A stretch of DNA of 64,000 bases, taken from assembly GCA_964348015.1 (NCBI GenBank), contig CAYGBC010000050.1, forward strand, positions 248,001-312,000. The letters run 5' to 3'. Below the pieces are notes generated by a model that made no database searches, had not been told where the DNA came from, and saw only the letters and a program-made list of their open reading frames with translations. Position 1 is the stretch's first letter. Every line of letters starts with the position of its first letter. Positions 24,770 through 33,759 of this stretch are shown here, one piece after another. The stretch is from SOIA01 sp964348015 (GTDB taxonomy: Bacteria > Acidobacteriota > Aminicenantia > Aminicenantales > Aminicenantaceae). The position numbers and the translations under genes are program-made.

Positions 24770-25804
24770 ATGCATGAATTTTCCGATTTTAGGAGCGACA
24801 CCGTGACCCGGCCCACTGAAAACATGAGGAAGGCCATGGCTGAGGCCGTCGTGGGAGACGATGTGCTGGGGGATGATCCCACCGTTCAAAAGCTGGAGGC
24901 TCTGGCTGCGGATATAATGGGCAAAGAAGCGGCTTTGTACGTCCCTTCAGGGACCATGGGGAATTCTATATCTGTAAAAGTCTGGACGAGAGAACTGGAG
25001 GAGGTGATAATTGAAGGGCGATCGCACATCTACAACATGGAATCTACTCATATGACATTTATATCGAGAATCACGCCGCGACCTCTCCAGTCCGACCGCG
25101 GAACCATGGATCCCGAAGAAATAGAAAGTAATATACGGAAGCCTTCTGTCCATATCCCTCGGACATCCCTGATCTGTGTTGAAAACACGCACAACAACTG
25201 GAGCGGGGCTGTTGTGCCCATGGAAAACTTAAGAGCCATCCGGAAGATCGCTGACCGGCATGATGTCAAGATTCACTTTGACGGAGCCCGTGTATTCAAT
25301 GCGAGCGCAGCGACTGGAATACCGGTCAAGGAGTATGCGGAGATCGGCGACTCATTGATGTTTTGCCTCTCCAAGGGACTCTCTGCTCCCGTCGGCTCTT
25401 TGATCGTCGGACCTCAGAAATTTATAGAATATGCCCGCCGGGTGAGGAAAGCACTTGGCGGAGGCTTGAGACAGGTGGGAGTTCTCGCAGCTCCGGGAAT
25501 CGTCGCGCTGACAGAGATGACAGACAGGCTCAAAGAGGACCATGAGAGAGCCAAAAAATTGGCTGAATCCATTGCTGAACTTCCGGGAATCTCACTCGAC
25601 CCGGAGACAATCCAAACAAATATCATCATATTCAATCTCGAACATCCCAAGGTCTCTGTGCCTGAATTTTTGGAAGAAATGAAAGACCGGAAGGTGTTGG
25701 CTCTGGCAACAACAGGAGGGATCCGTTTCGTGGTTCACAAGGATATCGATGATGAAGATGTGGAGAGAGCGATATCCGCTTTTCGCGAACTTCTCGAAGG
25801 TTAA
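24770..25804 (+). CDS. ltaE: Low-specificity L-threonine aldolase
   Basis: A 344-residue PLP enzyme of the fold-type I threonine aldolase family, cleaving L-threonine or L-allo-threonine to glycine and acetaldehyde. It opens FRSDTVTRPTENMRKAMAEAVVGDDVLGDDPT, a diagnostic stretch. HFDGARVFNAS carries the PLP-binding Asp, and Lys202 in CLSKGLSAPVGS is the Schiff-base lysine. The ATG is supported by AAAAGGAG upstream and a promoter. It is a single-gene unit, convergent with the Fe-S oxidoreductase gene. Confidence 0.94.
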   Translation: MHEFSDFRSDTVTRPTENMRKAMAEAVVGDDVLGDDPTVQKLEALAADIMGKEAALYVPSGTMGNSISVKVWTRELEEVIIEGRSHIYNMESTHMTFISRITPRPLQSDRGTMDPEEIESNIRKPSVHIPRTSLICVENTHNNWSGAVVPMENLRAIRKIADRHDVKIHFDGARVFNASAATGIPVKEYAEIGDSLMFCLSKGLSAPVGSLIVGPQKFIEYARRVRKALGGGLRQVGVLAAPGIVALTEMTDRLKEDHERAKKLAESIAELPGISLDPETIQTNIIIFNLEHPKVSVPEFLEEMKDRKVLALATTGGIRFVVHKDIDDEDVERAISAFRELLEG

Positions 25805-25855
25805 ACGAATACAGACATAAGACTTCCGGTTTGGCCGTTATCCGGTAAAAGGGAA

Positions 25856-25872
25856 AATCAAGAATCTTGATT
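25856..25872. terminator. Small hairpin between convergent genes
   Basis: AATCAAG (25856-25862) and CTTGATT (25866-25872) form a perfect 7-base-pair stem with a 3-base loop. It lies 50 bases after ltaE and 100 bases from the end of the convergent operon. It has no U-tract, so terminator function is only possible. Confidence 0.25.
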
Positions 25873-25969
25873 AATCCGTCGCAATTTTTCAACTCCTCTG
25901 CATAACGCAGGACTGAATAAAGAGAAAAAATTCTGTTTCTGGGAAAAGAATTCTGTCGATTCAGTTCGG

Positions 25970-27976
25970 TCAGGTTGACGGTCCGGAGGGGACGGATATC
26001 TTCTTTTTTTCGCCAAAGAGAGCCTGCTCTACGATCTCCGCAATATCCCAAATTTTCAGACTTTCTTCCATCTCCTTGTCCTTTATCGCATCATCAAACA
26101 TGGTGACACAGAAGGGGCAGGCCGTGGCGATCCACTCTGGATTTGTGGTCAAGGCCTCTTCCAGACGGAGGAGGTTGATTCTTTTTCCGATTTTCTCATC
26201 CATCCACATCCAGCCTCCCCCGGCTCCACAGCACAGGGAGTCGACCCGGGCATGTTCCATTTCCCGGATGTCCAGAGTGGGAATGGACTCTAAGATTTCT
26301 CTTGGAGGCTCGTAGATACCGCTGTACCGTCCGAGGTAACAGGGATCATGATAAGTCAGTCTTTTCTCCAGAGGATGATCGAATTTGAGGCGTCCGCTCC
26401 GAAAGGATTCCTTCAGAAAAGTCGCATGGTGCATCACATCACAACCGAAACCGAGCTGCGGGTATTCGACCTTGAGTGTATTGTAGCAATGGGGGCAAGT
26501 GGTCAGGATGCGATTGACCTTATAACGCTGCAACGTTTCGATATTGGTCTGGGCAAGGATCTGGTACAGGTATTCGTTGCCCACGCGCCTGGCCGGATCT
26601 CCGCAGCATCCTTCTTCCATCCCCAGAATAGCAAACTTGACGCCAAGATGGTGGAGAATTCGCGTCATCGACTCTGTCACTTTCCTGTTGCGGTCATCGT
26701 AGGACCGGATGCACCCCACGAAAAACAAGAAATCGATTTTTTCTCCGGGAATATCTGAAAGAATAGGGACATCCAACTCCTTCATCCAGTCGGCTCGGTT
26801 GTCACGCCCCATACCCCAGGGATTCGAGTTGTTTTCCAAACCTTTAAAGGCAGCGGTCAGCTCTTCGGGAAACCGGCTCTCCATCAGTACCTGATACCGC
26901 CGCATGTCCACAATCTTATCCACATGTTCGATGTAGACGGGGCAGTGCTCCATACAGGAGCGGCAGGTTGTGCATGTCCAGAGCTCGTCTTCCTGGATCA
27001 CGCTCCCCACAAGAGGAGGAGCGTCTTCCAGATCGTTTCCTCTGGCGCGGGCTTTGATGAGATGAGGTGCTCTCGAAGACATGTGGTCTTTTAAGTCATT
27101 GATGACTTTTTTGGGAGAGAGAGGCTTTTCTGTCAGATGGGCCGGACAGTGGTCCTGACATCGTCCGCACCGTGTGCAGGCATCAAGGTCCATCAGTTGC
27201 TTCCAGTTGAACTCCTCAATCTTGGACACGCCGAAGCTCTCTGCCTCCTCATCCTCCAGGTCTAACAGGTTCAGGGAGCCCTTCGGGTCCAGGGAGCGAA
27301 GGAGCATGTTCATCGGGGAACTGACGATATGGAAAAGTTTAGAGAAGGGGAGAATGGCGATGAAAACCAGGACGAGGATAAAGTGAATCCTGAAGACGAT
27401 CATGGCCATGAGGCCCTTGGCACTTGTGCTCAGGCCGACAAGGTCGAGCAGGGCGGCAAGGGCCTGACCTGCCGGCGCCCATGCATGCGCGTCCTTTCCG
27501 ATTACGGAAAGCCTCAGGCCTTCCAGGAAGATTCCGGTCAGAAGAATGAGCAAGATCAAAACAAGTGCACCTAAATCATCCAGGCGGTTATCCAGGCGTG
27601 GAGGGCGGGACACATAGCGCCTGATCATGGCCAGTCCCACACCCGCGATCGCAACGAGCGCTATCAAATCGAGGACAAAGGACAAAGGCCGGGCGATCCG
27701 GTGAGGCAGAACGAACATGAACTGCGTGATCACGATGACTGTGAGAGGCATCAATACGCCCACGAACAGGAACAGGTGGATGAGCCCAGGGAAAAAATCC
27801 TCCAGGATCCTTTTGTGAGCAATTCCCTCCACCAAGAAAGATTTTATCCGGGGTCCGGCAGGGCCGGAAGGTTCATATTCTTGTCCCACACGCCATAGGC
27901 GGAATCTTCGGCGGATTCCCCAAATGAAAACAATGAGTGCCAAAAGGATGAGGAAGATATCAAAAGCCTTGATCAT
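25970..27976 (-). CDS. Membrane Fe-S oxidoreductase (HdrD/HmcF/DsrK-like, NarI-type anchor)
   Basis: A 668-residue fusion protein. Residues 1-235 hold about six membrane helices resembling a NarI/DsrM-type haem-b anchor. Two 4Fe-4S motifs follow: CTRCGRCQDHCP near 268 and CTTCRSCMEHCP near 337. Two CCG domains of the HdrB/HdrD type follow: CIRS...EGCCGDPARR with CPHCYNT, and YHDPCYLGRY...CCGAGGGWMW with CPFC. Relatives (HmcF, TmcB, DsrK, HdrD) pass electrons between the quinone pool and thiol/disulfide or periplasmic cytochromes. It is the last gene of the 26-35 kb electron-transfer operon, separated from the others by a 100-base gap with a hairpin. Substrate unknown. Confidence 0.88.
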   Translation of the reverse strand: MIKAFDIFLILLALIVFIWGIRRRFRLWRVGQEYEPSGPAGPRIKSFLVEGIAHKRILEDFFPGLIHLFLFVGVLMPLTVIVITQFMFVLPHRIARPLSFVLDLIALVAIAGVGLAMIRRYVSRPPRLDNRLDDLGALVLILLILLTGIFLEGLRLSVIGKDAHAWAPAGQALAALLDLVGLSTSAKGLMAMIVFRIHFILVLVFIAILPFSKLFHIVSSPMNMLLRSLDPKGSLNLLDLEDEEAESFGVSKIEEFNWKQLMDLDACTRCGRCQDHCPAHLTEKPLSPKKVINDLKDHMSSRAPHLIKARARGNDLEDAPPLVGSVIQEDELWTCTTCRSCMEHCPVYIEHVDKIVDMRRYQVLMESRFPEELTAAFKGLENNSNPWGMGRDNRADWMKELDVPILSDIPGEKIDFLFFVGCIRSYDDRNRKVTESMTRILHHLGVKFAILGMEEGCCGDPARRVGNEYLYQILAQTNIETLQRYKVNRILTTCPHCYNTLKVEYPQLGFGCDVMHHATFLKESFRSGRLKFDHPLEKRLTYHDPCYLGRYSGIYEPPREILESIPTLDIREMEHARVDSLCCGAGGGWMWMDEKIGKRINLLRLEEALTTNPEWIATACPFCVTMFDDAIKDKEMEESLKIWDIAEIVEQALFGEKKKISVPSGPST

Positions 27977-28044
27977 TCTCTCTTATCCCTGCCCGTGCTT
28001 ATTCATAATCATTCATCTGCTCTCAAGTCTCTGAACAGGCCTGA

Positions 28045-28067
28045 CTGAACTTTTCAGGAAAGTTCAG
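28045..28067 (-). terminator. Perfect 9-bp intra-operon hairpin
   Basis: CTGAACTTT (28045-28053) and AAAGTTCAG (28059-28067) are perfectly complementary across a 5-base loop, 9 bases after the stop codon of the hexahaem cytochrome gene. No U-run follows in the direction of transcription. It is more likely an attenuator, RNA-processing or mRNA-protecting structure separating the last gene from the first six. Confidence 0.4.
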
Positions 28068-28076
28068 AAGGCTTCC

Positions 28077-28667
28077 TTAAAAACTCTTTCCTGGGGCCAG
28101 CATGACCTCATGGCAGTTCAAACACTTCTGGTTTTTTGGCGGCCCCTCGAATTCTCGGATGTGGCACTCTATGCATTCCATGACTGTGGGGCGGTTTGTT
28201 CCTCCCGTCATGTATTCATGCCCTGCAGTCCGGTGACAATCCACACATTCCAGGCCTTCTTCACGGTGATATCGGTGATTGAAACGGATCACTCTTTTTT
28301 TAACTGCGTAACCGAGCTCAAGAATAATTTCATGACATTCCAGGCATCTTTGAGAGGTGAGGTCATCGTCAGCCAGATATTCCGGAGGGGCAAGAGTATC
28401 GCGGTAGTGCCGGAACACATCCCATCCTTCAGGAGATAGTGAGGGCTCATCGGAATGACATTGATAGCATCTGGTCTGGTCTGCAGGATGCCCGTTAGAT
28501 TTCTTCCACAAGTCAAAAAGTTCGGGATGACACTGTTGACAGACACGTTCACTGGTGGCGGAGTACCGCACCAAGTAGGCCGTGATCGATCCGGCTCCAA
28601 TCAGCAGAAGAAGCAGAACGAGAGCGAATAATATTCGGAATCTTGTCCTGAATCTCCGAGAACTCAT
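28077..28667 (-). CDS. NapC/NirT-like membrane-anchored hexahaem cytochrome c
   Basis: A 196-residue cytochrome with one N-terminal membrane anchor (about residues 10-32) and six CxxCH haem sites: CQQCH, CYQCH, CLECH, CVDCH, CIECH and CLNCH. NapC/NirT proteins oxidise quinol and pass electrons to periplasmic partners; typical members have four or five haems, so six is slightly larger than usual. It starts one base after the propeller gene stops. It probably links the membrane complex encoded upstream to other acceptors. Confidence 0.9.
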   Translation of the reverse strand: MSSRRFRTRFRILFALVLLLLLIGAGSITAYLVRYSATSERVCQQCHPELFDLWKKSNGHPADQTRCYQCHSDEPSLSPEGWDVFRHYRDTLAPPEYLADDDLTSQRCLECHEIILELGYAVKKRVIRFNHRYHREEGLECVDCHRTAGHEYMTGGTNRPTVMECIECHIREFEGPPKNQKCLNCHEVMLAPGKSF

Positions 28668-28668
28668 C

Positions 28669-29946
28669 TTAATGATTCACTTCAATCTGCAGTAAATAAA
28701 TTTCAGGCATCTCTTTGCCTAAAGGTGGGCCGACGAGAAGAGCTCTGTCTCCGGTGAAGCTCATGATCCGGGCTCCCCAAAAAGCCGGGATCTGCGGAAA
28801 ATCCATAGGGATAAGCCCTTTGATGTATCCCGGAGTGTCCTGGTCAAAAGCCACCTTTTCTCTTCCAGTTTGGAGGTCTAGCATCATTCCCGTATAGATG
28901 TGTTTATACAGAAGAATGCGCCCATTTCCGGATAGGTCGAAAAACTCAATCCTGGGAGCGACTTCGGATTTAAGATGCTTCAATCCAGATCCGTCAGTGT
29001 TCATCACGTATGTTCCCATGCCGTCAATTTTTTTCCCGCTGTAAGAGAAGACCAGTATTTTCCCGTCGTGACTGATGTCTGCCAAGCTGAACCAGCGGTC
29101 GTGGAAGTCGGTTATCCTCTTCATTCCTTTTCCACCCCAGCCCACAGAGTAGAGGTCGAAGTCGGTTTTTGCATCTGATGATTGAGCCCCGAATATGAGT
29201 TTTTCTCCATTCCCGCTCAGGCAGAAAACCCATCCGCCTCCCAGGAGCGGACGTCGAGGAAAGGAAGACCATTCCCATTCTGTGCCGTTGAAATCCGGGC
29301 TGAGGATGGTTTGCTGTTTTCCGTCTTTGGCGTCCAAGAGTATGATTCCACTCGCGCTTCCGTATCTTCTCGGGCCCAGATGGCCCTTAAGAAGACAAGC
29401 GATTCGCTGCCCTTCTCTGTCTATCGCATAGTTTGAGATCCGCTCCCAATCCTGGCTTTTAAACTCCAGCGATTTGATGTTCTTTTGGTTTAATGACTCT
29501 ATGGGAAAAGAAAAGATCCTCAGATCATTACTATCTGTGTTGATGATTCCCAGGTAGTGGTCGGTCATATTTTCAGGCTCCCCCAGAGTCAGCGGGAAGA
29601 CTGCCACTTGTCCGTTTCCGCTAATCAAGGGCGGTTTGGAGCCGACTAAAAGCGGGATGTTTTCGTAAGGGGCAGGGGCCATTTTGGTTCCGCTTCGGAA
29701 GAGCTCTTGCTGCTGGCCGGTGTCAAGATTCATGAGCATCACGGCTTTGGTGGGTATGTCGGCCTCCTTGATCTCGAGTACATACAACATCCATCGTCCG
29801 TCATCACTCAAACAGGGGAATCCAGCCTTGTTATTTCCAGAATAGGTCAGTCTTTGTATTCCAGTGCCGTTGGTTGATGGAAAGACAGATGCGGTCATAC
29901 AGAGGAAGAGAAAGGCCGCGGCAATCGGAGTGTATTTTTTTATCAT
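28669..29946 (-). CDS. Exported TolB/WD40-like beta-propeller protein
   Basis: A 425-residue protein with a Sec signal (MIKKYTPIAAAFLFLCMTASVFP). It has at least five repeated blades of the TolB/PD40 type (S.DG..L.Y....G...I..M..DG), for example LSDDGRWMLYVLEI, ISGNGQVAVFPLT, LSGNGEKLIFGAQ, ISHDGKILVFSYSG and LSGNGRILLYKH. The start is the ATG at 29944-29946 with CAAGGAGA upstream. It overlaps the molybdopterin subunit stop (ATGA). A propeller inside this kind of respiratory operon is unusual; it could be an assembly factor or a docking subunit. Function unknown. Confidence 0.75.
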   Translation of the reverse strand: MIKKYTPIAAAFLFLCMTASVFPSTNGTGIQRLTYSGNNKAGFPCLSDDGRWMLYVLEIKEADIPTKAVMLMNLDTGQQQELFRSGTKMAPAPYENIPLLVGSKPPLISGNGQVAVFPLTLGEPENMTDHYLGIINTDSNDLRIFSFPIESLNQKNIKSLEFKSQDWERISNYAIDREGQRIACLLKGHLGPRRYGSASGIILLDAKDGKQQTILSPDFNGTEWEWSSFPRRPLLGGGWVFCLSGNGEKLIFGAQSSDAKTDFDLYSVGWGGKGMKRITDFHDRWFSLADISHDGKILVFSYSGKKIDGMGTYVMNTDGSGLKHLKSEVAPRIEFFDLSGNGRILLYKHIYTGMMLDLQTGREKVAFDQDTPGYIKGLIPMDFPQIPAFWGARIMSFTGDRALLVGPPLGKEMPEIYLLQIEVNH

Positions 29947-32252
29947 TCTCCTTGACCTCCGGGTAACTTCTCGATCTGAACCACTGTATCTTTTAAGCCC
30001 AGACCTCCGCCAACAGGATCCTGTTTTGATAGGATTATCTCCATCGGATTCACGCCGTTTTCTTTTGAACTCCACCAGATCAGAGAGGTGTCTCTATCTT
30101 TGCTTTTGAATCGTTGGCCTCTGGCCACGCTTCCCACTGCAGTATGGCCCAGACCTTCAGCAAGAGCGACGGAATCCGGATGGATCCGGTTGGTGGTGAG
30201 AACCTTTATTCTCAAAGAGCCCACGGGTGAAGTCACGCGCACTCGTTCATTATTCTTGATCCCCAACTGATTGGCGACTTTTGCGTTGATCCACAGGCGA
30301 TTTTCATGGAGTATCTCCCGGGCCCACTTGCTGTTGGCTGTCCCGTTTCCCTCGAGATTAGATGTGAACGTGGTCAGGACGAACTCGTTCTTCTCTGTAT
30401 GTGTGTGCGATTTGATCGGTCGGTAATCGAGAGGTGGAGAAATCTTCTCCCCTCGAAAAGTTGAACGTATCCTGACGAGGAGAGTTTTTGAGTCATCCTT
30501 TCTCTCGGATGTGGGTTCTATCCAGAATCCTTTATTTCTCAGGCTTTCCAGCCCTTCCGGGGTTCTCGACTCTAAGAGGGAAGACACTTGCTGGCTGACA
30601 TAGTCAGATGTGTTCTTGAAAGGAAGTTTTTGGGATGGGCGTCCACCGATCCGGCGAGCGAGCTCCAGGGACATGTTCCCGATTTCAACGGATTCACCCA
30701 TGGGTTGAAAGGACGGTTCGAGCAGCTTTCCCGCATCAAACGCGGGGGACCGCAGTGCCTTGGCTGCGCTCACCAGAGAGACCACCGGCTGTTGGAGATT
30801 CAGGATAAATTGTCCATCCAGGGGAGGCGCACTGCTTAAACCCCAAGCCTCGAGAAACGTGGCAGCGGGGAGGATTAAATCTGCCAGATTGGCAGTCTCA
30901 GTCATATGAGTATCCATGACCACCAGGAAGGGAACGGTATTTTCATTTCCAAGGAAGCGACTGGTCGATTGACAGTCCGGTTCAGAGTAAGCGGGATTTG
31001 CCAGATAGGCAAAGTACAAGTCGATCGGGATGTTGGCTTCCTCGAGTTCCGCGATTCCACTGATCGTTTTTCCCAAGTTCGGCGGGATGTGAGTCGGCTG
31101 TTCTTGGATTGTGTTTTGAGCGACAAAACGGCGAGGCAAGAAAAGGCCTCCTTCTTCTTGAAGGTTTCCCACAAGCCAGTTCAAGAGAGAGACACATCGT
31201 GCATTCTGAGTACCGTTCTCATGGTCTGTGAGACCCCCTCCATAAATTGCCACAGATGGTTTACGCGTCGCGAACTCCACAGCCAACTGCACGATATCCG
31301 AACCTTTGACTCCGCTTTCTCTTTCGGCCGATTCAAGGGAATAGGGAGCGAGAAGGCGCTTGAGGTCCATGAGAGTGAAGTCTGTCCTTGTATCTATAAA
31401 ATCCGAGTCTGCCAATCCTTTGTTAATGATCACTCTCGCCATGGCCAGAGCGACGATACCGTCCGTTCCAGCCTTGAGGGGAAACCAGGCATCGCTTTTT
31501 GCGGCTGTTTCGGACATCCTCACGTCGAATGTCACAAGCTTTGCGCCTTTCTCGATTCGGGCAAGGATCAGTCTTCGGGCAAAACCGATAAAAGAGTCAT
31601 GGTTGGCAAACGGATTGGCTCCAAAATTAAATACCGTGCGACTCTTTGCGATATCTTCAGTCAAAGTCGGAACATCAACCATTGATAGGGAAGCCGCATG
31701 GCGGTTCAGATTCTTCAATGTGTTCCTGTCGATGACGCGGGGAGTGTTGAGAGTTGAAAGAAACCGGTCGAACAGAGAGTCGTCCTGTCCTGTGTCGATC
31801 ACGAATTCAGAGATCCTCTCTTCCTCCAGCATCTTTCGGATGCGGAGGCTGAGCATGGAATAGACTTCGTCCCATGTTATTCGTGTCCAGAGGCCGCTTC
31901 CGCGCGCTCCCGCTCTCTTGAGAGGATACAGAAGGCGTTCGGGATCATTCACCAGATTGATCCCCGCAATCCCTTTGGCACAAATTCCACCGCGGTTGTT
32001 GGGATGGTCCGGATTCCCAAGAATTTGGACCAATCTTTCTCCATCGAGATAGGCGATTATCCCACATCCCGCCGGGCACTGTTGGCATGTCGTGGGGATG
32101 GCATGGAGAGCTTTGAGCGATGTCCTGGAAACGGCATTAATTTTTTTATCTGTGGTCGTCATACCGCTTGATCCGAGGCTCGCCGCGGTTCCCGCGATCC
32201 AGGTCAATCCAGTTTTCATGAATCTTCGTCTGGAGATTCTTTGTATTTTCAT
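29943..32252 (-). CDS. Molybdopterin-oxidoreductase family subunit (Psr/Qrc-like)
   Basis: A 769-residue protein of the DMSO-reductase superfamily with a twin-arginine signal (SRRRFMKTG) at its start, so exported folded. A 4Fe-4S site is formed by CQQCPAGC and the later GGICAKG cysteine. Mopterin-binding segments include LVTFDVRMSETAAKSDAWFPLKAGTDG and the C-terminal domain with NRIHPDSVALAEG. The set of 7-haem cytochrome, Fe-S, NrfD and this subunit resembles polysulfide reductase (PsrABC) and the Qrc complex. Qrc's homologue lacks molybdenum, so catalytic status here is open. I choose the ATG at 32250-32252 (AAAAGGT upstream). Confidence 0.88.
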   Translation of the reverse strand: MKIQRISRRRFMKTGLTWIAGTAASLGSSGMTTTDKKINAVSRTSLKALHAIPTTCQQCPAGCGIIAYLDGERLVQILGNPDHPNNRGGICAKGIAGINLVNDPERLLYPLKRAGARGSGLWTRITWDEVYSMLSLRIRKMLEEERISEFVIDTGQDDSLFDRFLSTLNTPRVIDRNTLKNLNRHAASLSMVDVPTLTEDIAKSRTVFNFGANPFANHDSFIGFARRLILARIEKGAKLVTFDVRMSETAAKSDAWFPLKAGTDGIVALAMARVIINKGLADSDFIDTRTDFTLMDLKRLLAPYSLESAERESGVKGSDIVQLAVEFATRKPSVAIYGGGLTDHENGTQNARCVSLLNWLVGNLQEEGGLFLPRRFVAQNTIQEQPTHIPPNLGKTISGIAELEEANIPIDLYFAYLANPAYSEPDCQSTSRFLGNENTVPFLVVMDTHMTETANLADLILPAATFLEAWGLSSAPPLDGQFILNLQQPVVSLVSAAKALRSPAFDAGKLLEPSFQPMGESVEIGNMSLELARRIGGRPSQKLPFKNTSDYVSQQVSSLLESRTPEGLESLRNKGFWIEPTSERKDDSKTLLVRIRSTFRGEKISPPLDYRPIKSHTHTEKNEFVLTTFTSNLEGNGTANSKWAREILHENRLWINAKVANQLGIKNNERVRVTSPVGSLRIKVLTTNRIHPDSVALAEGLGHTAVGSVARGQRFKSKDRDTSLIWWSSKENGVNPMEIILSKQDPVGGGLGLKDTVVQIEKLPGGQGE

Positions 32253-32265
32253 CCAGTCATACCTT

Positions 32266-33162
32266 TTACAGCAATGGGATAAATTCTCCTGCGGCAACCA
32301 CAACATAACGCATGAAAAAGATCCCCACCACCACAAGAATGGAAGCGATGACCACTGTTGTCAGCTTCCGAAACTTCGGAATAATCAGGAGCATAAAAGG
32401 AACGATCTTTCCGAGCAGGTTCTCGATAATTAAAAATTGCGTGCTGAATTTTCCTTCAAGAATTAATTCCGCAGATGCCTGAGCGTCTGAATGAGAAATC
32501 ACAAGGACAAGAAGTTCACTGCCCACAAGGAACAGGTCAAATACGATCATCCAGGCCAACAATTTCCCAAGATTCATTATCAGTTCCAGGTCAATTTTTT
32601 TTGTTTTTGAAAAGAAACGGTCCTTCACGGCGACGACGAGAATCATGAGTGCGATCCCAGAGACAATGGCTGAGGCCAGAAAGAGAATGGGCATCAGAGC
32701 GGTGTTCCACAAAGCTCTCGCTTTCCCAAAGGCCAGGATGAAGCCCGTGTACCCATGAACGGATATGGCCAGAGGAATTCCGATGAACCCAAAGATTCGT
32801 GTCAGCTTGACGTTTTCTTTGAACATGAAGTAACCATAGATGATGCAGTTTATCGGATACAGGACAAGAAGGAAGGAGCCCCAGGTGATCGGAGATGACA
32901 TGTTGAGATACACAAACAGGTGCCAGGCGCGATGGGGCATCCCGATGTGGATCAGAAGGAAGAACGGAGCGATAATCAAAAGGAGGGTGGCCAGCACCAC
33001 TCCGACCCGGCCTATGGCTTTGTACTGGTTCATGCCGAAACCGTAGGCCAGAGTAGAGAGGATGAAAGATCCTGCACTCAGCCCCGTGAGATAGAAGTAC
33101 ATGGCGATATTGAAGCCAAACGCTTCCTGGTGGAAGATGTTGTAGAGGACTTGAGTCTCCAT
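32266..33162 (-). CDS. NrfD/PsrC-type quinone-interacting membrane subunit
   Basis: A 298-residue integral membrane protein with eight or nine helices of the NrfD/PsrC family. It opens with FGFNIAMYFYLTGLSAGSFILS, the helix that lines the quinone site, and has WGSFLLVLYPINCIIYGYF and LVGSELLVLVISHSDA further on. It has no haem. It would transfer electrons or protons between the quinone pool and the Fe-S subunit. It begins 3 bases after the Fe-S gene ends and is followed by the molybdopterin subunit after 13 bases. Confidence 0.9.
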   Translation of the reverse strand: METQVLYNIFHQEAFGFNIAMYFYLTGLSAGSFILSTLAYGFGMNQYKAIGRVGVVLATLLLIIAPFFLLIHIGMPHRAWHLFVYLNMSSPITWGSFLLVLYPINCIIYGYFMFKENVKLTRIFGFIGIPLAISVHGYTGFILAFGKARALWNTALMPILFLASAIVSGIALMILVVAVKDRFFSKTKKIDLELIMNLGKLLAWMIVFDLFLVGSELLVLVISHSDAQASAELILEGKFSTQFLIIENLLGKIVPFMLLIIPKFRKLTTVVIASILVVVGIFFMRYVVVAAGEFIPLL

Positions 33163-33165
33163 TTT

Positions 33166-33759
33166 TTATTCGTCTTCTGTCAGTTTAGCCTCGACTGAAT
33201 CAATATCCAGGCCAATATAAAATGCTTGCGGATCTGTTCCGCTTTCCGGTTTGATGACCTGCACAGCATTTCCCGCCACAGCTCTTGAGATATCGCTCTC
33301 CGGGTCGTTCAAGTCCCCGAACATAATGGCGTCAGTCGGGCAGGCTTCCACACATGCAGGTGCGAGGCCGGCATCCACTCTGTGATGGCACCAGTAACAT
33401 TTTTCTGCAATTTTTCGAGTGGGATGAATATACCTTACCCCATACGGACAGGAAGCCATGCAGTAACGACAGCCGATGCACCTGTGCGGGTCGATATAGA
33501 TAATGCCATCCGGACGCTTGATACCGGCGTTCACTGGGCAGACAGTCACACAGATCGGATCTTCGCAGTTGTTGCAGAGGATGGGCAGGAAAAATTCTCT
33601 AGAATGAGGATAACGTCCTTTTTCCACTCGTTTGACCCAATTCCTCCAGACTCCAAGCGGAACATCGTTTTCGCTTTTGCAGGCCATGGCGCAGGTGTTG
33701 CATCCGATGCATTTCCTGAGATCGAACAATACACCCAATCTTTTATTATGGGCCTTCAT
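33166..33759 (-). CDS. Four-cluster 4Fe-4S ferredoxin subunit (PsrB/QrcC/NrfC-like)
   Basis: A 197-residue ferredoxin with sixteen conserved cysteines in four groups: CIGCNTCAMAC, CNNCEDPICVTVCP, CIGCRYCMASCP and CYWCHHRVDAGLAPACVEACP. This matches PsrB, QrcC and NrfC, which wire the membrane NrfD subunit to the molybdopterin subunit. There is no signal peptide, so it is probably co-exported with the twin-arginine partner. The ATG overlaps the cytochrome gene by 4 bases. Confidence 0.93.
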   Translation of the reverse strand: MKAHNKRLGVLFDLRKCIGCNTCAMACKSENDVPLGVWRNWVKRVEKGRYPHSREFFLPILCNNCEDPICVTVCPVNAGIKRPDGIIYIDPHRCIGCRYCMASCPYGVRYIHPTRKIAEKCYWCHHRVDAGLAPACVEACPTDAIMFGDLNDPESDISRAVAGNAVQVIKPESGTDPQAFYIGLDIDSVEAKLTEDE

